NCBI GenBank assembly: GCA_902475415.1
Contig: CABRZK010000009.1
Coordinates: 1 to 18,933, forward strand
Source: an uncultured Eubacterium sp.
Lineage (GTDB): Bacteria; Bacillota; Clostridia; Lachnospirales; Lachnospiraceae
DNA length: 18,933 bases
Direction: 5' to 3'
Numbering within the stretch: position 1 is the first letter of the stretch; every line of letters starts with the position of its first letter. The notes beneath the pieces were generated by a model. The model worked only from the letters and a program-made list of their open reading frames with translations. It was not told the origin of the DNA and made no database searches. Shown piece by piece: positions 1 to 7,307 of the stretch. The position numbers and the translations under genes were made by a program.

Positions 1-110
1 GTTATTGCTGCCATCAGCGACTGTGACATCATACAAATAATCTGAAGAATAAGTGTATGTGGAGCGATTCTGTAGATATCTTTCAATGACCGTAATAACA
101 GCTTTTTCAT
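1..110 (-). CDS. ABC transporter permease/ATP-binding protein, N-terminal 36 codons only
   Basis: The first 36 codons of a minus-strand gene are visible; the rest lies outside the window. The translation starts MKKLLLRSLKDIYRIAPHT and runs into a hydrophobic stretch (LILQIICMMSQSLMAA), the usual opening of a half-size ABC exporter before its first membrane helix. An AGGAG ribosome binding site at 116-120 precedes the ATG (108-110) by 5 bases. The gene begins 16 bp after the stop of the complete ABC exporter gene upstream, so the two are very likely co-transcribed and form a heterodimeric exporter. The ABC assignment rests on context and the N-terminal pattern; no ATPase motif is visible here. 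Confidence 0.6.
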   Translation of the reverse strand, partial: MKKLLLRSLKDIYRIAPHTLILQIICMMSQSLMAAI

Positions 111-126
111 TTCAGCTCCTCCCCGT

Positions 127-1878
127 CTACTGATACCATTCTGCCTGTTTACAGAATAATTTATAATAGAAACCTTGCTTTTCCATCAGTTCTGTATGAT
201 TCCCCTGTTCTGCTATTGTCCCGTTTTTCAGTACCAGAATATGATCCGCCATCTTTGCACTTGCCAGACGATGTGAAATCATCAGACTTCCTCTGGATTT
301 TAACAACGAGTAAAATAACCGATACATGTTATATTCCGATACCGGGTCTACAGATGATGTAGGTTCGTCAAGAACTGCAAAGCCGGTATCATTCAGAAAA
401 ATCCTGCTGACCGCCAGTCGCTGCCACTGCCCTCTGGATAAATCAATACCTGCAGGTTCCAATTTTCCGAGAGGTGTGTCCAGTCCGAGCCTTTTTAGTT
501 CTTCCAGATGCACCGCATCCAGAACATTCTGTAATTCCATATCGTGAGAAATTCTGTCTAAATTTCCAAATCCAATATTTTCACGGATCGTCATTTCATA
601 CTGAAAAAAATCCTGAAATACCACTTTGATAACTTTTCCAATTTCGCTGCTGCTCAGATTCTTCAAATCACAATCATCAAACAAGATTCTCCCACTGGTT
701 GGCTGATACAGTCCGCATAATAATTTTATGATTGTGGTTTTTCCGGAACCATTTCCTCCCACAACAGCAGTGCTTTGTGAAACATCCAGTTCGAAATTGA
801 TATCATGTAAAACTTCCTTTTCAGAGCAGGGATACGTAAAACAAACATGTTCAAATCGGATCCGACGAACAGGTTTATCCAGGCATCCTTTTTGCACTGG
901 CATATTTTCCAGCCGAAAAAACGCGGAAAGATAAGACAGTTCCTGAATTTCTCTTGAAAAATTTCCGAACGTTTCCAGTAAACTGTTTATCGTATCGACA
1001 ATGGTTAAGGTTGTCTGGAAGAAAGCCAGAAACATACCGATAGAAATCCGGCCAGTCATCGCACCATGTAGCAGCAATCCCACAGAACACAGATACCATA
1101 ATGCAGCAAATATGCTTTTTTTCAGCAAACTTCTCTTTACTTTGTCCAGTGTTTCATCTTTTTCCTTTTCCAGTTTGCTGCTTTGCTTTTTCCAAAGTTT
1201 TTCTATATAAGCCGCTGTCTGATAGACTTTTAGTTCTGCAAGACTCGTTTTCTCGGTCAGTAATTTCTCATAGTAGGAAATTTTACGTTCATCTACGGTT
1301 TGTTTGGAGTATAAATCATACCACAGGCAGCCGGCTTTATAATTTTCATACAACATAGGTATCAAAAATACAAGAAAGATAACAATCAGCAATGATGACA
1401 CTTGTTGAAAAATCAGCAGATAACCAATCAGTAAAATCACGATCTTAAGCATTTCACACAGTTTCCAGTAAATCATTCTGATTTTTTCACCGGGATTTTG
1501 TGAGATTCTCGAAATGATATCATAGGTCAGCGGCTCTTCATAGCATCTGTAATCCAGCTTTCTGTATTTTTGTACAATCTCTTTTTCCAGCTGATCCGTT
1601 ATTTGCATATCAAAACGGATTTCCAGATAGCGATCAAAGCTCATCAAAAGCATTTCCGAAAAGGTAGCAACTATAAATATTATCAAATACGTATTTACTA
1701 TAAACGAAACACGATTTTCCTGTAATAACTGTAAGATATCATCTACCATCCTTTGAAAAAGCACAGTATTTACCGGAACAATAATGGCTGACAAAACAGA
1801 ATTTAATACTTTCATACAGCTCCATAAACGACCGTATTTCCATAGGATATTTAAAATTTCTTTCATCTGCGTTTTCAT
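127..1878 (-). CDS. Half-size ABC exporter (fused membrane and ATP-binding domains)
   Basis: A 583-aa type I ABC exporter subunit that probably moves a peptide, lipid or drug out across the cytoplasmic membrane using ATP. Residues 1-320 hold the membrane domain with hydrophobic helices near 28-48, 60-78, 145-175 and 255-300. The nucleotide-binding domain follows: Walker A GGNGSGKTT (374-382), Q-loop Q422, signature LSRGQ (480-484), Walker B FAVLDEP (500-506) and H-loop SHR (535-537). The signature has R where most members have the first G of LSGGQ; this is known in heterodimeric exporters and may mark asymmetric ATP sites. The Shine-Dalgarno signal before the ATG is weak; M5 is an alternative start. 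The next gene (1-110) appears to encode the partner half. The substrate cannot be told from the sequence. Confidence 0.92.
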   Translation of the reverse strand: MKTQMKEILNILWKYGRLWSCMKVLNSVLSAIIVPVNTVLFQRMVDDILQLLQENRVSFIVNTYLIIFIVATFSEMLLMSFDRYLEIRFDMQITDQLEKEIVQKYRKLDYRCYEEPLTYDIISRISQNPGEKIRMIYWKLCEMLKIVILLIGYLLIFQQVSSLLIVIFLVFLIPMLYENYKAGCLWYDLYSKQTVDERKISYYEKLLTEKTSLAELKVYQTAAYIEKLWKKQSSKLEKEKDETLDKVKRSLLKKSIFAALWYLCSVGLLLHGAMTGRISIGMFLAFFQTTLTIVDTINSLLETFGNFSREIQELSYLSAFFRLENMPVQKGCLDKPVRRIRFEHVCFTYPCSEKEVLHDINFELDVSQSTAVVGGNGSGKTTIIKLLCGLYQPTSGRILFDDCDLKNLSSSEIGKVIKVVFQDFFQYEMTIRENIGFGNLDRISHDMELQNVLDAVHLEELKRLGLDTPLGKLEPAGIDLSRGQWQRLAVSRIFLNDTGFAVLDEPTSSVDPVSEYNMYRLFYSLLKSRGSLMISHRLASAKMADHILVLKNGTIAEQGNHTELMEKQGFYYKLFCKQAEWYQ

Positions 1879-1906
1879 ATGATACCCGTCTCATTTCCTT
1901 TTAATG

Positions 1907-1927
1907 AAGTATAAAATCATTATACTT
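1907..1927. promoter_or_regulatory. Dyad over the -10 box of the ABC exporter promoter
   Basis: A perfect 8-bp inverted repeat AAGTATAA-AATCA-TTATACTT overlaps a minus-strand TATAAT box (1919-1924 on the plus strand reads ATTATA). Transcription would start near 1912, about 34 bases before the exporter ATG. No good -35 box is present at the usual distance, which fits a promoter needing an activator or tightly controlled by a repressor sitting on the dyad. The dyad and TATAAT are seen directly; the operator role is inferred. Confidence 0.45.
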
Positions 1928-1987
1928 TTTCCGTTCGAAACGTACAGGATAGAGAATTGTTTTAAAAGATTTGTGTACAAAAAAGTT

Positions 1988-2029
1988 TACAATCGTGTAG
2001 ATATTAGAGTAGTTTTCTACACAATTGTA
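1988..2029. repeat. 14-bp imperfect inverted repeat upstream of the ABC exporter
   Basis: The arms TACAATCGTGTAGA (1988-2001) and TCTACACAATTGTA (2016-2029) are complementary except for one position, with a 14-base spacer. The right arm overlaps the last codon of the short zinc-ribbon ORF. The repeat lies about 110 bp upstream of the exporter start codon. There is no T-run on either side, so it is unlikely to be an intrinsic terminator; a regulator binding site or a decayed mobile-element end is possible. Confidence 0.4.
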
Positions 2030-2181
2030 CATCGTTCATCTCTGATTATCCATTTGCCGATTTCTTTTTGCTTTTTTCGGCAGTTAGGGCATACTTTTGC
2101 ATCTTTGGGGATTTCGGTTTTACAGTGTTTGCATAATTTTGTGTCTTTTTTGTTTTCCTTTTCTATCGTATTTTTCCCCAT
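2017..2181 (-). CDS. Short zinc-ribbon protein, probably a truncated remnant
   Basis: The frame from the ATG at 2179-2181 gives a 54-aa protein beginning MGKNTIEKENKK with two cysteine pairs, CKHC and CPNC, 12 residues apart (TEIPKDAKV between). This is the signature of a zinc-ribbon domain. In the many Firmicute proteins built this way, the ribbon is followed by a membrane helix and an extracellular domain. Here the sequence GKWII starts like such a helix but ends after eight more residues, so the gene looks cut off. The same frame stays open upstream to 2490, but that part contains the adenine deaminase terminator and is unlikely to be coding. No strong ribosome binding site is visible. Expression is uncertain. 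Confidence 0.45.
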   Translation of the reverse strand: MGKNTIEKENKKDTKLCKHCKTEIPKDAKVCPNCRKKQKEIGKWIIRDERCTIV

Positions 2182-2229
2182 TTTTCTGTCTTTTTTAGGA
2201 AAATATTTCCGAACGGCTCTCTTTTGGAA

Positions 2230-2317
2230 CGAGATAAAATATGCTTCGCGAATTTTACTCGTTATCGCGGCAGTCGTCAAGGTCTTGTGCAAGCACGGAC
2301 TTTGACTCGTTGCTTGC
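2230..2317. other. Cluster of overlapping hairpins in intergenic DNA
   Basis: Three potential stems are packed here. Stem A pairs CGAGATAAAAT (2230-2240) with ATTTTACTCG (2252-2261), one bulge, with the palindrome TTCGCGAA (2245-2252) near its tip. Stem B pairs GTCAAGGTC (2276-2284) with GACTTTGAC (2298-2306), one mismatch. Stem C pairs GCAAGCA (2289-2295) with TGCTTGC (2311-2317). The left arm of C lies in the loop of B, so B and C are compatible only as a pseudoknot. No gene is evident. This could be a dispersed intergenic repeat or an RNA element in the leader of the zinc-ribbon ORF. Confidence 0.4.
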
Positions 2318-2324
2318 GTAAATG

Positions 2325-2372
2325 AAAAAGCCGGATAAGAAGCAGGTATCTCGACCTGACATCTTATCCGGC
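2325..2372 (-). terminator. Intrinsic terminator of the adenine permease/deaminase operon
   Basis: On the minus strand a perfect 11-bp stem, GCCGGATAAGA with TCTTATCCGGC (plus-strand arms 2330-2340 and 2362-2372), contains a second inner stem CAGGT/ACCTG and is followed at once by TTTTT (2325-2329). It lies about 115 bases after the adenine deaminase stop codon. This is a textbook intrinsic terminator reading leftwards. Confidence 0.85.
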
Positions 2373-2486
2373 TATTGCTTCCAATGGATCCAGGATCATT
2401 TCTGTGAGCCGATCCCAGATATATGCAATGCAACAAATCACCCTCCGATGAACTATGAACAGTATAAAGCAAATCCTGTAAAAAAA

Positions 2487-4214
2487 TCAAGAACAGGATA
2501 ACACCAGAGGCACGATTTCTCCTCTTTTTACGTCGATCAATCCATGATCGGTCAGTTTCAATGCAGGACTTACAGGGAGTCCAAGCGTTCCCACAGACAT
2601 GATCGGATTATGATGTTCATATCCCAGATCGATCAGACTTTCCCGCACTTCTTTCAGCGCGCTTCCTGTTGCTTCAATGGATGCCTCCGAAAGAATTCCA
2701 CAGACAGGTAATGCAAGTTCCGAGAGAATCTGCCCATCTTTTACTGTAAGAAAACCGCCCTGCAATTCCCCGATTCTCTGTACGGCACACAACATATCTT
2801 TCGGGTCATTTCCCGCAACAAACAGATTGTGGTGATCATGAAAAAATGTAGTTGCTACGGTTCCCTCTCTCTGACACGAACCTGTCAGAAATCCATAACC
2901 GATATTCCCATTTTTCCCATGGCGTTCCAGAACCATCGCCAGCAGACATCCGCTTTCCTGCCAGCAGATCTTGTGCTCTTTTACCTGCATGGTTACCAGT
3001 TTCTCCGTGGTCTGGGTGCGATCCGGATGTACTTCCATCGCACGGACCGTTACTTCCCCTTCTTCGACCGGAACTTTAACATCAAAATCCGAAAGTGTTA
3101 CTTCCGGAATGGAAACACTGTGATAAAAATCTTCCGGGAATGCATACGGTTCTACGGGGAATGCCTGTCTGTCCTCTTTTTTATAGATGGAAATTCCATT
3201 TTTAAACACCGTTTCAGGCTCCAGTAATTTTGCCGGATCCTTCAGAAGGATAAAATCTGCCAGTTTTCCCGGAGCAATCACACCCCGGTCATAAAAATGC
3301 ATTCTCTGACACGGTGTATAGGTCGCGCAGTAAATCGCCTGTTCCTTTGGAAAGCCCATCTCTATCGCCTTTTGTACTACAGTATTCAGATGCCCCTGTT
3401 CATATAAAACATCTGCCATCGTATCATCTGTCACAAAAGAACAATATTCAAATAAATGATTTTCACAGATATACGATAACACTTCCGGCTTCAACATCTT
3501 ATCCTGGATCTCAAAGAACATTCCATTTTCGATCCGCTGTTTTACCTCTTCCAGGGTATGTTCTGTATGATCTCCATTAATGCCAAGATACAGGAATTTT
3601 GCAAGATCCAGATCCACCAGAGACGGACAATGTCCTTCAATCACATATCCCGGATGTTCCTGCCGCAGATAATCCAGAAATTTTGAGATCTCCAGATGAT
3701 TTTCCCGGATAATTTCCCGATAATTCATAATCTCGCCAACGCAGACCACATCTTTTTCACCAAGCAGATGCTTCATCGCCTCAAAATCAATCACACCGCC
3801 GGTGGTTTCCAGTTCTTCACTGGTCGATGGAACGCTGCTCGGAATCCCGTAGAAAATATCAATGGGTGCATCTTTTGCCGCAGATATCATCTCAAGGATT
3901 CCGCGAACCCCTTTGACATTTGCCATCTCATGTGGTTCGGAAATCACTGTGGTGACACCATTTTTCGCTGCACAGTTTCCAAAAGAGCCCGGCGTTGTCA
4001 TAGAACTCTCAATATGCATGTGAATATCTACCATACCGGGAATCATGTATTGCCCATCTGCATCGATTGTCTGTTCCGCATTAAACAGATTTTCGTGCTT
4101 TCTGTCAATATAGTAGAATTTTCCATCTTTTACAGAGACATCTGCATCGATAAATTTCTTCAGATACGAATTAAATACTTTTGCATGTTTTATCAACAGC
4201 TGAATCTTCTCCAT
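2487..4214 (-). CDS. ade: Adenine deaminase
   Basis: A 575-aa cytoplasmic metal-dependent amidohydrolase converting adenine to hypoxanthine and ammonia (EC 3.5.4.2), feeding purine salvage. Family landmarks are in order: the metal-binding HMHIESS (residues 65-71) after IPGMVD, PHEMANV (94-100), GEIMNY (160-165), GHC (194-196), GDHTEHT (214-220), and the acidic TDDT (262-265). The C-terminal part has the HDHHN and GNDPKDM segments typical of the long adenine deaminase family. Length matches full-size members. The ATG is preceded by GAGGTG at good spacing and lies 15 bp after the permease stop, so both genes form one operon ending in the terminator at 2325-2372. Related guanine or cytosine deaminases lack the PHE and C-terminal motifs. 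Confidence 0.95.
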   Translation of the reverse strand: MEKIQLLIKHAKVFNSYLKKFIDADVSVKDGKFYYIDRKHENLFNAEQTIDADGQYMIPGMVDIHMHIESSMTTPGSFGNCAAKNGVTTVISEPHEMANVKGVRGILEMISAAKDAPIDIFYGIPSSVPSTSEELETTGGVIDFEAMKHLLGEKDVVCVGEIMNYREIIRENHLEISKFLDYLRQEHPGYVIEGHCPSLVDLDLAKFLYLGINGDHTEHTLEEVKQRIENGMFFEIQDKMLKPEVLSYICENHLFEYCSFVTDDTMADVLYEQGHLNTVVQKAIEMGFPKEQAIYCATYTPCQRMHFYDRGVIAPGKLADFILLKDPAKLLEPETVFKNGISIYKKEDRQAFPVEPYAFPEDFYHSVSIPEVTLSDFDVKVPVEEGEVTVRAMEVHPDRTQTTEKLVTMQVKEHKICWQESGCLLAMVLERHGKNGNIGYGFLTGSCQREGTVATTFFHDHHNLFVAGNDPKDMLCAVQRIGELQGGFLTVKDGQILSELALPVCGILSEASIEATGSALKEVRESLIDLGYEHHNPIMSVGTLGLPVSPALKLTDHGLIDVKRGEIVPLVLSCS

Positions 4215-4229
4215 CTGTTTTCACCTCAT

Positions 4230-5534
4230 TTATACAATAGAATAAAAATATAAGAGACAGACAGCCACAAGAACATACATCACCGGATCGATTTTTTTGA
4301 TCTTACCGGTTGCAATCTTCATTACCAGATATGCCGGCAGTGCCACGCAGATACCATTTGCGATGTTGTTGGCAAAAATTGTGAAGGTCACACACAAAAA
4401 TGCCGGGATATACTCTGTGATATCGGAATAATCAATGTTTTTCATTGCACTCAACATATTGATTCCAATAAAGATCAGTACCGGACCGGTTGCTGCTGAC
4501 GGGATCACAAGAGCCAGTGGTGCCAGGAACAGAGAAATTCCAAAGAAAATACTGGTAAAGATGACCGTAAGTCCTGTCTTACCACCTGCTTCCACACCCG
4601 CAGAGGATTCCAGATAGGTAGTCATGCTCGGCATACCGAACAGTGCTCCAAGACTTGTGGAAATAGCGTCTACTTTAAAACATTTATCAATACCCGGCAG
4701 ATTACCGTCTTTGTCCAGGTATCCTGCTTTCGCTCCAACACCGAGAACCGTACCAAAAGTAGAGAAGAAATCAGGTACAAACAAGGCGATCAGGAACGGA
4801 ATATAAGCAAAATTCAGCGCTCCAAGAAAATCAATATTCAAAAATTGTTTGCCAATACCAGCCGGAAGAGAAAAGATCTGTTCCGGAGCATGTGTCACAC
4901 CGAACGGAATTCCCACAATCGTAGTCAGCACAATTGCCAGAATCATACCACCCGGAACATTCCGTGCCTTGATAACCATCAGAATCAGAAAACCAATGGC
5001 TGCCACGATAACGGACGGAGAAGCAAGATCACCAAAAGACAGGCAGTTTTTTGCATCATTTGCTACGATCAGCCCACAGTTTTTTGCTCCCAGAAGCGCA
5101 ATAAACAGACCGATACCGGCACTTACTGACTGTTTTAGGCTGACTGGAATCACACGCACAACAGCTTCCCGCAGTCCCAGAAAAGAAATGATGATAAAAA
5201 GTACACCACTCCAGAAAATAACGCCTGCTGCAATCGGTGCGCTGACACCCTCATTCGTAATCATAGACGCGATAATACCCACGCTTCCAAGTCCCGGTGC
5301 TAATGCAAACGGACGGTTGGTATACAATGCCATCGCACAGGTAGTCACGATAATCAGAAGAATCATAATCGTCAGAGTTACATGTTTGTCAAATCCGGCT
5401 CCGGACATGATGTTTGGTACAGTAGCAAGAATGTATGCCATAGTAACAAAAGTAGTCAGTCCGGCAAGAATCTCTGTTTTGACATCCGTATGAAATTCTG
5501 ACAACCGAAACTGTTTTTCCAGCCAATTTTTCAT
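4230..5534 (-). CDS. NCS2-family purine permease (AzgA type)
   Basis: A 434-aa polytopic inner-membrane transporter of the nucleobase:cation symporter-2 superfamily, AzgA-like branch, which imports adenine, hypoxanthine or guanine with protons. It opens MKNWLEKQFRL and continues into membrane helices; NRPFALAPG (73-81) and TTYLESSAGVEAGG (305-318) are the characteristic substrate-pocket motifs. I place the start at 5534 because CCTCC (5543-5547) on the plus strand gives GGAGG 8 bases before this ATG; an upstream in-frame ATG at 5618 would add 28 residues across the promoter. Linkage to adenine deaminase points to adenine as a main substrate. Expression is probably controlled by the divergent LysR regulator. 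Confidence 0.93.
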   Translation of the reverse strand: MKNWLEKQFRLSEFHTDVKTEILAGLTTFVTMAYILATVPNIMSGAGFDKHVTLTIMILLIIVTTCAMALYTNRPFALAPGLGSVGIIASMITNEGVSAPIAAGVIFWSGVLFIIISFLGLREAVVRVIPVSLKQSVSAGIGLFIALLGAKNCGLIVANDAKNCLSFGDLASPSVIVAAIGFLILMVIKARNVPGGMILAIVLTTIVGIPFGVTHAPEQIFSLPAGIGKQFLNIDFLGALNFAYIPFLIALFVPDFFSTFGTVLGVGAKAGYLDKDGNLPGIDKCFKVDAISTSLGALFGMPSMTTYLESSAGVEAGGKTGLTVIFTSIFFGISLFLAPLALVIPSAATGPVLIFIGINMLSAMKNIDYSDITEYIPAFLCVTFTIFANNIANGICVALPAYLVMKIATGKIKKIDPVMYVLVAVCLLYFYSIV

Positions 5535-5583
5535 TTGTTTTTCCTCCCTCAATAAGAAATGTCTTGATAAGCTGATAGAAAAT

Positions 5584-5613
5584 ATTGTAAAATAGGCAGT
5601 ACAGGAAGTCCAA
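5584..5613 (-). promoter_or_regulatory. Promoter of the purine permease/adenine deaminase operon
   Basis: On the minus strand, TTGGAC (-35; plus 5608-5613) and TACAAT (-10; plus 5584-5589) are separated by 18 bp. Both boxes are close to sigma-A consensus. Transcription would start near 5577, about 40 bases before the permease ATG. Confidence 0.6.
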
Positions 5614-5624
5614 TTCATATTTTA

Positions 5625-5637
5625 CATAAATTTTATG
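5625..5637. promoter_or_regulatory. Candidate LysR operator between the regulator and the permease
   Basis: The dyad CATAAA-T-TTTATG lies about 54 bases upstream of the predicted permease transcription start and 28 bases before the regulator ATG. LysR proteins usually bind AT-rich dyads of the T-N11-A type in exactly this position, where they repress their own gene and activate the divergent one. T5623 and A5635 satisfy that spacing. The binding is inferred. Confidence 0.45.
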
Positions 5638-5664
5638 CCAAAACAGAATAGTCAGGGGGATTTT

Positions 5665-6570
5665 ATGAACTACAGTGAATTGCACTATATTTTATGTATC
5701 GCCAAACACCAGAATCTTACCAGGGCAGCGCAGGAACTCTACATTTCTCAGCCCACACTCACCAAGCATCTGCAAAAACTGGAACGGGAAATGGGAGCGA
5801 AACTCTTCAGCCGAAATGGAAATACTTATGTGCCGACCTATACCGGAAGAAAATACATGGAATACGCCCGTAAAATTCTTCAGGTAAAACAAGACTGGGA
5901 AAAAGAACTGAAAGATCTGACGGAAAATAACGAAGGGGAATTGAATATTGCTGTTCCACTGATGCGAAGCAGCTGTATGATTCCACAGATTATGGCAGAA
6001 TTTTCAGAAAAATATCCGAATGTCAATGTCAGCATCTGGGAAGAGGCATACTCTATTCAGGAAAAACTTCTGTTGAATGATCAGCTTGATTTTGGGATTT
6101 TTAATGAGATGAGGGAACATCCAAAACTGGAATACGAACTGCTGAAAAGAGAGGAAATTCTTCTGGTTATGCCACCGGATCATCCGTTGGCATCTTCCGG
6201 ATATCAGTCTCCCTCCGACCGGTATCCGAGAATCGATCTGTCCACGCTTGCCAGCGAACCTTTTATTCTCCATTTCCCGGAACAGACCACCGGAAAACTG
6301 GTTCTTGAAGCCCTGGATCGCGCCGGTGTCCAGCCCCGTGTACCGGTTCGAAGCCGGAACACGGAGACCTGTGTAAAACTTTGTATGCAGGGAATGGGCA
6401 TGTGTTTTACGCCGGAAACATATATACAGAATATGGAATTTTCCAGAAAACCGGTTTGCTTTTCTGTCGGAGAAAAAGGAATCTTTACAACACTGAGCAT
6501 CGCTTTTCGCAGGGGAACTTATCTTCCCAAATACGCCAGGGATTTTATTGAAATTGCACAGAATAAATAA
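5665..6570 (+). CDS. LysR-family transcriptional regulator, probable regulator of adenine uptake and deamination
   Basis: A 301-aa DNA-binding regulator. The N-terminal winged helix-turn-helix is intact (NLTRAAQELYISQPTLTKHL, about residues 17-36), followed by the linker helix and a periplasmic-binding-protein-like effector domain (about 90-295). I choose the ATG at 5665 because AGGGGG stands 6 bases before it and the protein then begins MNYSELHYIL, the usual LysR opening; an ATG at 5635 would add ten atypical residues. It is divergent from the purine permease/adenine deaminase operon with 130 bp between them, the classic arrangement for a LysR protein controlling its neighbour. The effector may be a purine, but this is only inferred from context. 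Confidence 0.92.
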   Translation: MNYSELHYILCIAKHQNLTRAAQELYISQPTLTKHLQKLEREMGAKLFSRNGNTYVPTYTGRKYMEYARKILQVKQDWEKELKDLTENNEGELNIAVPLMRSSCMIPQIMAEFSEKYPNVNVSIWEEAYSIQEKLLLNDQLDFGIFNEMREHPKLEYELLKREEILLVMPPDHPLASSGYQSPSDRYPRIDLSTLASEPFILHFPEQTTGKLVLEALDRAGVQPRVPVRSRNTETCVKLCMQGMGMCFTPETYIQNMEFSRKPVCFSVGEKGIFTTLSIAFRRGTYLPKYARDFIEIAQNK

Positions 6571-6612
6571 GGATATCACTGATACAACGGATGGTTTTTG
6601 TGCCATTCTCTA

Positions 6613-7215
6613 TTATCGCTTCTGCAACAGCAGATTCAGCCACTTTTCTTCTTCCCTTCCCGGACGCACATCACCGGTCACCCAGGATTCTGCTATGAAA
6701 AGTGATTCGGTTTCACGGATGAATCTCTGGAAACTGTTCCAGGTGAAATCCGTGAAATATCTGCCGTTTCGCATCCCTTCATACTCTCCATATTTGAAAG
6801 AAGTATAGATCCATCCATCGGGACGCAGGGCATCCGCCATTTTTTTCAGCACAGATCTTAATTCTGTTTGTTCCAGATGCAGAATCGAAGAACACGCCCA
6901 GATACCGTCATACTGCTCCCGGGCATCCAGATCCTGAAAATACATCTGGCGTACCGGAATTCCTGTATAGGCACTGGCGATTTTACACAGTTCTTCGGAT
7001 CCGTCTATGGCCTCCACCTGATAGCCATGTTCCAGAAAATATTTGGTATCTCTGCCGGAACCGCAGCCAAAATCAAGAATTGCCGCTCCCGGTTCCAGTC
7101 TGCTTAAAAACCGATTCAGTGTATCTGTCAGATCTGCGTGAACTGTACTGCTGACAAAAGAACCGGCATTTTGATTATAATATTGTAATATCATATCTTT
7201 GTTTTCTTTATACAT
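6613..7215 (-). CDS. Class I SAM-dependent methyltransferase
   Basis: A 200-aa soluble Rossmann-fold methyltransferase. Motif I for SAM binding is LDFGCGSGRD (residues 47-56), the acidic motif II residue is D71 in AIDGS, and YDGIWACSSILHL (102-114) forms the strand 4/motif region; LRPDGWIYTSFKYG follows as post-II. The fold and size resemble TehB- and UbiE-like small-molecule methyltransferases, but the substrate cannot be named. I take the ATG at 7215, with AAAGGA 7 bases upstream, rather than 7263, which would add a hydrophobic segment read from non-coding DNA. It is convergent with the LysR gene (42 bp apart) and follows the broken MFS gene on the same strand by 92 bp. Confidence 0.9.
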   Translation of the reverse strand: MYKENKDMILQYYNQNAGSFVSSTVHADLTDTLNRFLSRLEPGAAILDFGCGSGRDTKYFLEHGYQVEAIDGSEELCKIASAYTGIPVRQMYFQDLDAREQYDGIWACSSILHLEQTELRSVLKKMADALRPDGWIYTSFKYGEYEGMRNGRYFTDFTWNSFQRFIRETESLFIAESWVTGDVRPGREEEKWLNLLLQKR

Positions 7216-7307
7216 ATTTATATCCTTTTCTGTTACAAATAAAATTATGCAAATCAAAAACATCTTTCAGGAAACTGACACGTAACCCCGAAGCTGTTTG
7301 ATTATTA

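Noticed and set aside
1904..2305. Plus-strand ORF of 133 codons
   Set aside because: It is rich in F, S and I from reading A/T-rich intergenic DNA and the antisense of the zinc-ribbon stump; no ribosome binding site or family motif.
2182..2490. Upstream extension of the zinc-ribbon ORF to a 157-aa protein
   Set aside because: The extra part runs through the adenine deaminase terminator hairpin and hairpin cluster and has no protein-like motif; the internal ATG at 2181 is where zinc-ribbon similarity begins.
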